Assembly (NCBI GenBank): GCA_903813345.2
Contig: CAIIXF020000002.1
Span: forward strand, 23,698,455-23,762,454
Direction of reading: 5' to 3'
From: Owenia fusiformis
Taxonomy: Eukaryota > Annelida > Polychaeta > Sabellida > Oweniidae
DNA: 64,000 bases
Under the pieces are notes generated by a model. It saw only the letters and a list, made by a program, of their open reading frames with translations, did not search any database and was not told where the DNA came from. The first letter of the stretch is position 1; each line of letters opens with the position of its first letter. The translations under genes were made by a program, and so were the position numbers. Positions 56,467 through 64,000 of the stretch are shown here, in pieces.

Positions 56467-56940
56467 TAAGTGTTCATATAAAAGCCTCAAATGATTTCAT
56501 TCAGTTGTTCATTTCATTCATTTTGATTAGAACAACATAAAACACCTAAGACATGAAGACATGTGTTTGTTGTTCCAAGGAGTTGTGATAGTTACACTCA
56601 TTCATCGTAAGATTGTATTAAAAGATGTCACTGTCAGTTATACTTTTATTGGAGTGTTAGATTGAAATGTTATCTGAACCTTGTCTTGATTATTCTTGAT
56701 TACCAGTACAATCATGCAAATCAACCCCTTATAAATGGTATAGCCCTTTCTATGAAGGGAATAGCCACTTTCTGTGGAGGGTATAGCCCTTTTCTGTGGA
56801 GGGCATAGCCCTTTGTTATGGAGGATATAGCCCTTTGTTATGGAGGATATAGCCCTTTGTTATGGAGGGTATAGCCTTTTTTATGGAGGGTATAGCCCTT
56901 TGCTGTAGAGGATAATATAGCCCTTTGCTGTAGAGGATAT

Positions 56941-57194
56941 TATAACATACCTATGATGATGTATAGTGCAAAGTGTACACAAGACTGCGGGCCAATATAA
57001 GTTTTGAAAAGCCCGCGCCCGCTAACTTTCTGATTGGTCAAGGCGCTGACGTCATAACCAATCAATCGAAGATAAAACTGCGCGAGCAATTTTTCTAAAC
57101 TCATTTCAATCATTTTCAAACCATTTGTTTGTCAATTCTATAAGAAAACGGTACTCTCTGACCAGTCTACATCATCATAGGTATGTTATAAATC
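56941..57194. mobile_element. MITE carrying CCAAT and CRE motifs
   Basis: TATAACATACCTATGATGAT and the complement ATCATCATAGGTATGTTATA enclose a GC-richer core with GATTGGTC (CCAAT complement), TGACGTCA (CRE, about 57048-57055) and ACCAATCA. This is a promoter-like set of sites in 30 bases. Confidence 0.75.
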
Positions 57195-57198
57195 GTTT

Positions 57199-57312
57199 AT
57201 GTTACTATCGTGGCACATATGCCCTCGGTTCTCAGAGATCAATGTCCTTCCCAAGGTCGGGCCATATATCACTGAGACCTCGGGCATATATGCCACGTTG
57301 TGACATAACCTC
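57199..57312. mobile_element. Small palindromic MITE
   Basis: GTTACTATCGTGGCACATAT, GCCCTCGG on the left pair imperfectly with CCTCGGGCATATATGCCACG and TGTGACATAAC on the right. It inserts into the 22-bp repeat array. Confidence 0.7.
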
Positions 57313-57840
57313 TAAATATAGCCCTTTGATGTGGAGGATATAGCCCTTTGCTATGGAGGATATAGCCCTTTGTTATGGAAGGTATAATAGCCCTTTGCTG
57401 TAGAGGAAAATATAACCCTTTGTGGAGGATGTTTAGAGGATATATCCCTTTGTTATGGAAGTTGTGGCCCTTTGATATGGAGGGTATAGCCCTTTGCTGT
57501 AGAGGTTATTGTCCTTTGCTATGGCGATTGGTCTGACAAGTGTATAAGAGTTTAACCTGTGAGAGGTCTAATTAGTCAGTTAATCAGCCACCCAGGATTC
57601 TCCCTGCACTGGAGCTACATATAAACTTATGCTGTGAATCAGCTGATTGGGATTATCTTAGGGAACACATCATGGTATCAGATTGCCATAAACTGAAATA
57701 TCTTGAGAAAGCCTATATACATGAACATATTTTATAGTCTTATGAGACAGTGCCTATTAAATATTGTGATGACTCCCCTCCCCCTAAATCTGGATGTGAG
57801 GTAGAGAGGGTGGAATGCAAAATTACCCTCACTTTTGTAA

Positions 57841-57957
57841 GATAAATTCATGGGGAGTAAGTCACCCCTCCCTCTTATATTCCGTAGCCTATATTACTTT
57901 TAATATAGAGAATATTAAAGAGAGGGGGGGGGGTGACTTACTCCCCGTGGATAAATC
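57841..57957. repeat. Inverted repeat with G/C-run stem
   Basis: GATAAATTCATGGGGAGTAA and GTCACCCCTCCCTCTTATAT pair with AGAGAGGGGGGGGGGTGACT and TACTCCCCGTGGATAAATCC. The spacer is about 20 bases. Confidence 0.85.
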
Positions 57958-58056
57958 CATATCCAAATGAGAATATGTCACTGAATTGTGAACATAAAAC
58001 CCACTAAGATGGATATGCTTTTCCCTAAAAAGCAGTTAACTAAAAATAAAAATTAC

Positions 58057-58190
58057 CAGTCATCTCCGCATGTCTCTGTAATGGATGCAGTGGGTGGCAG
58101 CGTGTAGTAAAGAATAACCCCAATGCAAGCGGCAGCAATCAGAGTGACTACAGCCATTATGAGCAGCACCAGTCTTCCTTTGCGCTCCAT
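58057..58190 (-). CDS. First exon of a type II membrane protein, nested on the opposite strand
   Basis: The minus strand from ATG at 58190 reads MERKGRLVLLIMAVVTLIAA, ACIGVILYYTLPPTASITET, CGDD, then TG before donor GTAATT. It has three basic residues, a hydrophobic span of about 22 residues (8-29) and a polar cysteine-bearing exit, so the C-terminus should be outside. The frame stays open upstream to about 58253 (HTKLAQSYSSHHRHTD), so the cytosolic part could be longer with an upstream exon. It lies within the intron region of the plus-strand gene. Later exons should be at lower coordinates but were not identified. The TM-plus-Cys layout resembles several ectopeptidase families; this is not assigned. 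Confidence 0.5.
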
Positions 58191-58299
58191 ATCCGTATGT
58201 CGATGGTGACTTGAATATGATTGAGCTAATTTTGTATGAGGCCTCAGTGTTTTTATTACCTATTTTTGTATACAACTGAGGTGTACAGTTTTACCTCTG

Positions 58300-59500
58300 G
58301 GCATTAAGTGCTTCCGTGTTATTTTTTATTCATTTACCAACACTATTTTTGGGTGTGTGTCTGTTTGAGATCTGTTTTTAGTATTTTGCTTTCTTCTCTT
58401 TTGGTTCATTAAGCGCTTGTTCGCTATTTTTCAATTTATTCAATCTTGACGGTGACTTCTTGTCCTTTGTAGTTGGTGTTACTTCTTTCTGATCTTTCCT
58501 GTTGTTTCAAAACAAATGTCTTTAAAAGTATGAATTTTTAGAATAATATTTTATATCCTTATTCATACAAAAAGTTGTACATGTATACACTATTAAAATG
58601 CCAAAAATCTTTTAAGTGTATGTTCAAAAATATTAAGCAAATATCTCGACTTCTTAAGGTGGCTTGTATTGTGATATATTTAATGTTATTCATGGTGCAT
58701 ACTAAACAAGATCCTCTGGTTAAAAGGTCAGTTTATATTTTGTATAGATTTCGTGGTAACCATTAAACTCTGGTTAGGGATAGTGTCTAATTATCGACAG
58801 TTGTGGAAAAATGGAGTTAGTTTCGTTAGGGGGTAGGGGGTAAATTATGGTTTGTTAGCAAATAGTGTTGATTTTTTAATATTCAAGAAAAAGAAAAACT
58901 AACATTTTAAAATTTCATTAGATAAGTGGAGGGGGTCAAACCATAAAAAATTAACTTCGCCTTTCTCACGACTAATGATGATTTGACATCACCCCTTATT
59001 TAAATGATGTTGGTTAAGCTATGCTCCTTCAGGGATGGTCTCCAAATGTTAACAGTTGTTGAAAAATTAATGTATTTTCATTAAAGTTCGAGGAATTTGA
59101 AGATTGATAATGATTAACTGTATATGTCCAAAGACCAAAAATAATTATTTTTCACTGATGGAATTGTCATTCCCCCCCCCCTCCTCCCTCTGCCTAAAGA
59201 GGAAATGTTGATAACTTGTTCCTCCCCATATTTGGACATCATTCCCATTTATGTCTGAACAATTTTTGAAGTGAAGTAAAAATAATATGTCAACATGAGA
59301 TCTGATGGACTATGTATACACACCTATCAACAGGGTATAAGTGACCATTTCAATGCTCTTCGAGAAGCTATGATGTTTTTGATCTTGTCTGGACAAATCG
59401 CTTGTGCTGAAACTTACAAAAAGTCAAGTGATTTATAACACGATTCAAATCTATTATGGATATCTCATTTGCGATTGATTGAAATAATTTCACTTTTCTT
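58300..59500. other. Intron, nothing recognised
   Basis: AT-rich with C-rich CCCCCCCCCCTCCTCCC at about 59173. No exon or repeat structure was recognised. Confidence 0.4.
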
Positions 59501-59509
59501 TTTGCCTGG

Positions 59510-59770
59510 TTTATAAGCCACAGTGTATTGTGTTAGGTTGGATAATACCAGGATTTTCAGACACCCTGTATTCATAATATGATTTGGTTTATTAAGACGA
59601 TCAGTAAGCACTCTGTATTTTAATGCTGGATTTAATGGATATTTTAATGCCTGGTTTATTGAACATTATGTATTTTAAATAATGCTGATTATGAGACACC
59701 CTGTATTCTTTTTGAAATGATCTGGTTAATTGAGCACCCTGTATTTTAATGCCTCATTGACCTAAACCAT
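59510..59770. repeat. Degenerate tandem repeat around CACCCTGTATT
   Basis: ACACCCTGTATTCATAATAT, GCACTCTGTATTTTAATGCT, ACACCCTGTATTCTTTTTGA and GCACCCTGTATTTTAATGCC recur with intervening TGGTTTATTGA, about 45-60 bases apart. Confidence 0.7.
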
Positions 59771-59848
59771 ACTTTTATTCTTTCATTAATCTTCTCAAGC
59801 AGATGTTAATATTTAGTCATACTCTGATGGTTTTATGATTCTTTTCAG

Positions 59849-59932
59849 TACTGCTGCGTTGAGATAAAGCAATATCAAGAAATTGCTGCACCATTTGAAG
59901 CATTAGAAATTGATATGAAGTATTATTATTGA
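59849..59932 (+). CDS. Possible alternative terminal exon (weak)
   Basis: Acceptor TGATTCTTTTCAG, then YCCVEIKQYQEIAAPFEALE and IDMKYYY with a TGA stop. Phase 0 entry fits the 55384 donor, which would give RDMK-YCCVEIK. It could be a short C-terminus of a truncated form, but nothing else supports it and the chance of a random match is appreciable. Confidence 0.25.
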   Translation, partial: YCCVEIKQYQEIAAPFEALEIDMKYYY

Positions 59933-61137
59933 AACTTTACACTATGTTACCACTACCCTGCGTGTAGAGTCTAGTAAAACTACAGACGAAGCTCTCTTTT
60001 AAGAAGTGAAGTCAAACGAATGCAAAGGGTATGTTACCACTTTGATACCTAGTCCATATCTGTCTTGTGCCATAGAGCTCATAAGGGATGATATGAAGCA
60101 GAGATCTCTCACAGGCCATGTTATGGTCACGTTGACTTGTTTTCTTGTTGTATTTCCTGAACATTTTGGGTTTGGTTTAGTTTGTGAAACAGACTCACTT
60201 TTACCAATGTGCTGGAGATATTGAAAGGAGAGTTGGTTTGAAAGGAGTTACACCAGTGGCTCAAAAGCATCTCATTTGGGAGACAATAATTAATCATTCT
60301 ACTTTTTAAAAAATGATTGTGGGGTATTTTGTGTAGAATTTGGTTGGAAGGTAAGGCCTGTCATACTGTAAACCAGGCCTTCAATGAGTCCATCTTTTTA
60401 GCATGAATCATGGTTGGGTGGCCCTACTCCCATATGGGCACCTTACAGTAAAAGTACAACTGGCCTGGCATACCTCCATTAAACAATAAACAGTGAGTAG
60501 AATGATGAGATTCATGTTGAGCTATTGGCTAAACATCATCTACAACAAAACACATCTGTTCGTATTCACTGGCTTGCTCCACATACTGGCTTACCGTACC
60601 AGTTTGATTTTCAATTATATATGATACCTTTATACCTTGGCAATCCAAGATGTTTGCTCCATATTAAATCTCATCCCAAATATTCCTATATCACTGAGTG
60701 TAGAAAGGAGGAGGTACTATGGTACTATTATGGTACTATGGTATTGTATACTCAGCAGGTATGAGGCCAGGATTCCCAGAGATAGTCTTGAATAAAATGG
60801 ACCTTTTGTAATTGTGAAAAATTACCTTTTCAAGTCTCAGATGTTGTTTCTAGGAATCTGAGGCCTATATCCCGTATCAAGAATTTCTGAGATTCAAGGA
60901 TTCGCAAAAAATATTTGAGATTAGAATTTGTAAGATAAAATCAGTTGTCTCAATTTTACAATAGTTTTTTGCTGTCATCATTCCCTGTCATGCCTATCTC
61001 TAAAAGGGCCAACAATTCTGATTTTATTTCCAAGGTCTATCCCTCTGCACAATCAAACAGGAAATATCCTAGATTGTTCTTTGAACCTTTTTCTTTTCAA
61101 GTTAAAAGAATTAATTAATCAAATTGTCTATACTAAT

Positions 61138-61343
61138 CACTGGTGGGTCCAGGGGAGGGGCAATTAATGGGCCTTTTTGGCATTACTTGGCCTTAAGACA
61201 AAAACTATCAAAAATGGGCCTCAAATTTTCAAAATTGGGGCCCAAATTTTGGATTTAAGGGCCCAGAAATATTCTACGTGCAAAATTTTTTTTGGGGATT
61301 TGGAATGTCCCCCCCCCCTTGTTAGCTTCTGGATCTGCCAGTG
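61138..61343. mobile_element. GC-rich MITE with 5-bp target duplication CTAAT
   Basis: Ends CACTGGTGGGTCCAGG and CTGGATCTGCCAGTG, with CTAAT at 61133-61137 and 61344-61348. Interior GGGCCTTTTTGG and GGGGCCCAAATTTT blocks match the 21909-22194 element. Its duplication has the same length but a different sequence, as expected of independent insertions. Confidence 0.9.
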
Positions 61344-61878
61344 CTAATAAGAGTAGCTGATCTGTTTGAAGAGTCTTTCTTTTGAGGGCCAATAAAGGGT
61401 TCAGCCCATCAACTTTGTTATAAATGGAAGAAGTTAATTTGATGAAGGACTTGAAATGATTGGATGTTTTATATAACCAGTTATAACTTCCATTAACTGC
61501 CAAATTGCTTTTAGTAAGAGAGGTGGCATCCTGATACCCATCACATCTTTCTGTTTCTATCACTTACCCAAAGTAGTGACATATTGTTATAGTCTCCCAG
61601 CTTTTTTTGTGGATGGCGGTTTATATTTGGTATTATGTATTTGGCGGTCTGCGTCTGTAACAAATGGTGTCTGTAACAAATAGCAGATGTTGACATTTTG
61701 CATGTTAATGCCTTGTCTTGAGATATACGTTGTAGAAAGGAACTGAAAGAGGGCTCTGATTTCTGGCAATGGAGAGGATAAGGGCACATAGCTCACTTAT
61801 TCAATTTAGAAATTTAGTATTAGTAATGTAATGACCTTCGATAGCAAGTCGCTACTACAGTCTCAGCTGTAGTGGCTT

Positions 61879-62075
61879 GCCTTTATGGCTCAGGGGTAGA
61901 GCGTCTGACTCTGAGAACGGAAGGTCCTGGGTTCGATTCCCGTACGGGGCATTGAATTTAGCACATTCTCTTTTGAGTCTAGTATCTGGCTCGGTACACT
62001 ACAGCTCCCCGACGAGCGTGCCCAAGGAAGTAAGAAAAGGACTTAAATATCACTCTGATCATGTGACTTGAAGTC
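61879..62075 (+). mobile_element. SINE with tRNA-derived head
   Basis: 61879-61951 reads like a tRNA: GGCTCAGGGGTAGAGC (D arm and A box), TCTGACTCTGA (anticodon arm start), GGTCCTGGGTTCGATTCCCG (T arm and B box). The 3' half of the anticodon stem and two acceptor pairs are mismatched, so it is not a working tRNA. A body follows with CACTACAGCTCCCCGACGAG, then CCCAAGGAAGTAAG. The frame 61877-62071 is a by-product. Confidence 0.75.
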
Positions 62076-63441
62076 TTTAAGTCCATACATGGCTATTTGT
62101 AACTTCCTTCATAGACAAAATTCCTATTAATACGAGAGAAGGGCACATAGTTTTCTAGTTAGTAAGAATAGGACCTCTTGCCATTCAGAAAATAATTCTA
62201 TCTTCCAAAAACAAACTTTCCATAATCTAGTGACCTTATCCTCAATGTTTAGCAGCATTGTTTTGTTTGCTGCAGAGGCAACTGAAATGATAATGTACCA
62301 GACAGGGCTCGACCCTTACAAATCTTTTTATGCATTAGTATTCTTTCTTGTTGTTATGGTTTCTGGTGACATTCTTACTGATGCAATTTTTGGGATTTTT
62401 GGAGTCCTTTTTATGGAGAGTATGGTCCTGTTTCTATTTTTACAACGTTTATAAGGAATCTGGTTTATTACCGGATGGAATTTTTGGGGTATATTTTTTG
62501 TAAGGGCCACACTGGTATGTCAGTGAAACAAGAGCTAGTAGGAGATTTAAAGTATTCTTCCTAACATAGACCATTTCTAGCAACTTTGTGAACAACTTTT
62601 GGAATATATATAACATGTAGAAAATATGGATTCAGTCAATGGAAATGCAAGCATGAACTTCATAAGACTAGAGTTCATAAATGTTCATGTGGAGATTATT
62701 TGTGGATTACACATCTGAATTGAACAGAAAATGACATTCTATAAAGTTGTTATAAGCTTTTATTATTTTGTCATATACAAACCAATTAAAGGAATACGCT
62801 ATTAGATGATACGACAGGGAAATCATACATCTATATTTGGATTATGGATATTATTTTAATTAATTTTCTAGTGAACAAAATATCATTCACAATGGAAAAA
62901 GAGCTGCATATTTCTCCAGCAAATTAGAATTAAGTAAATTCATGGAACATAGACTGCTCTGTGTTGTTGTATATGATCATACCATAACAAATTAGTATAG
63001 GAAGTGAAAAGTGCCAAAACTGACTTTATTATCATGTAATGAAATCTCCCCTCTTGTTGGGATAAAGCTTACATCGGAGCCTAACATTCCTTTCAGATCA
63101 CTGGATTTATTAATAGGCTTCTTGATAAGTCATTCAGTTTTGGTTTACTTTCTAAAGTACAAGTTACATATAGTCATGTAATTTGTTGTTAAGTTTGTTC
63201 ATATATATGGTCATATAGGAGTGTATCTTATGTATTTTTGGAGTATTGCGTAGTGACATAAGATTAGATATGGAGCCCTACACATGAAGTAGATATATAT
63301 AAACTTTATACCAAAGTTTAAAATACAAAAAGGAGACATTGCTACCGATGTTACATCTGTGATCGCCATGGTGAATTAAAGGATTAACCTCAGGATTATG
63401 GATTATCAAGGATTTACTTGGGATTATCAAACAGATTGAAG
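62076..63441. other. Intron or upstream region of the last exon
   Basis: A hydrophobic frame (62230-62454, FYALVFFLVVMVSGDIL) has no family support and is probably chance. Otherwise AT-rich. The promoter of the 63442 exon should lie in its right part. Confidence 0.35.
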
Positions 63442-63594
63442 ATGGGTTGTTTTTCCTGTTTAAGGTGCAAGGATAAAGAGCAGTGTAAAAATGAGGGAGA
63501 TAATGAGCCTACCAAAGAGAAAGGCACTCCCAAAGGAGACGAGGGAGCACCAAGGAAATCCTACTGGCCCAAGTGGCTATCAGGGAGGCCCGGG
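63442..63594 (+). CDS. ATG exon with a myristoylation/palmitoylation N-terminus
   Basis: ATG at 63442 (context GAAGATGG) reads MGCFSCLRCKDKEQCKNEGD, then a charged linker, then YWPKWLSGRPG and donor GTAAGC in phase 0. Gly2 with cysteines at 3, 6 and 9 is the layout of N-myristoylated, palmitoylated membrane proteins. The donor phase equals that of exon 3 at 55384, so this may be a fourth, downstream first exon of the same gene. It could equally begin a separate gene that continues past the window. The TTG-led frame at 63418 is not needed. Confidence 0.6.
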
Positions 63595-63737
63595 GTAAGC
63601 TGCAGCCTGCATGGATGTTTTGCAGATTTGTGTTGCCCAAATGTTCTATTTACACGTACATAACTCTTGCATCAAGCCTTGTGTGTGCTGCAATCTCATC
63701 ATTCTCTATGCCACACAGACTGGATTTACTTTATGTT

Positions 63738-63900
63738 TCAGAGGCCAGCTTTTGCCAAGGGGGTTCACTTTTCAAAAAATTCCAGAGATTTTGACAAAAT
63801 CACTTGAAAAGGTGCTCAGAAGAGTGAAAAACTGCATTATTTTGAATGAAATTTTGGCCAGAACCCCCCCCCCCACCTCTGGCTATGGGCCTGGACCAGT
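63738..63900 (+). mobile_element. Diverged copy of the 174-bp MITE family
   Basis: GAGGCCAGCTTTTGCCAAGG, then AAAGGTGCTCAGAAGAGTGA and CTCTGGCTATGGGCCTGG. The ends correspond to GCCTGTAGCCAG with changes, and a C run (63867-63877) interrupts it. Confidence 0.8.
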
Positions 63901-64000
63901 AGTTAAACTAACAGAGAATCTTAGAAATGCTTACTGATTCAGGAAATACGAAATAGGATGTGGGAAGGAAGGGTGAGAATGTAACGGGGGCTTAATGCAA

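Larger units (their letters stand above)
56733..57500. repeat. About 22-bp tandem repeat, interrupted
   Basis: Units of TATGGAGGATATAGCCCTTT with variants (GCTGTAGAGG). About ten units lie at 56733-56940 and eight at 57310-57500. The gap is filled by two palindromic insertions (56941-57194 and 57199-57312), so the array predates them. Confidence 0.9.

Noticed and set aside
61877-62071. MPLWLRGRASDSENGRSWV frame
   Set aside because: It is a translation of a tRNA-derived SINE head, a well-known kind of spurious protein.
62230-62454. Hydrophobic frame that first looked like ion-channel membrane segments
   Set aside because: No S4-like charges, pore motif or convincing splice boundary; T-rich DNA gives hydrophobic peptides by chance.

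Overview
The window is animal (metazoan) nuclear DNA. It is AT-rich, its protein-coding exons are short and widely spaced with GT/AG splice junctions, and most of the sequence is introns filled with DNA transposons, MITEs, palindromes and minisatellites. The gene families seen (beta-1,4-galactosyltransferase, a C4orf33/UPF0462 protein, a probable CRACD/DUF4592-type actin regulator) are animal families. Repeat style suggests a marine invertebrate, perhaps a deuterostome, but the species is not settled by what can be read here.

Layout. 1-12.7 kb has no recognisable host exon. It holds a 154-bp satellite array (706-3229) containing a TTAA-flanked MITE with a tRNA-Gly-like remnant, then a 9.36-kb structure (3333-12690) bounded by 1.44-kb inverted arms and a 6-bp direct repeat. 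14.1-29.3 kb carries three minus-strand exons of a beta-1,4-galactosyltransferase. Its 13.5-kb first intron is packed with nested mobile DNA: a split segmental duplication, a 237-bp satellite, a mariner interrupted by a hAT-like minisatellite element, and an 850-bp palindrome. The 3' exons of this gene are not in the window. 32.6-37.7 kb is a complete five-exon minus-strand C4orf33/UPF0462 gene whose joined frame encodes 196 aa. Intron 4 holds a Tc1/mariner-type element with very long inverted repeats. A probable promoter lies near 38.6 kb. 38.7-45.2 kb is gene-poor.

45.7-63.6 kb is the 5' part of a plus-strand gene. Three exons, each with its own ATG and each ending in phase 1 (45.75, 46.22 and 50.41 kb), all fit in frame onto one common exon (52.87 kb, lysine-rich basic segment) and then a second (55.25 kb). 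A fourth ATG exon at 63.44 kb begins MGCFSCLRC, a dual-acylation signature, and ends in phase 0, the same phase as the 55.25-kb exon. The reading is one gene with several alternative first exons that change the N-terminus and perhaps membrane targeting; the remaining body lies beyond the right edge. Nested in its introns on the minus strand at 58.1 kb is a short exon for a type II membrane protein N-terminus.

The most unusual features are the 9.36-kb long-arm element with two tRNA-like modules in each arm, the three-level nest at 22.5-27.2 kb, two small MITE families with 5-bp target duplications, and the alternative first exons with RFX-type X-box matches next to one of them.
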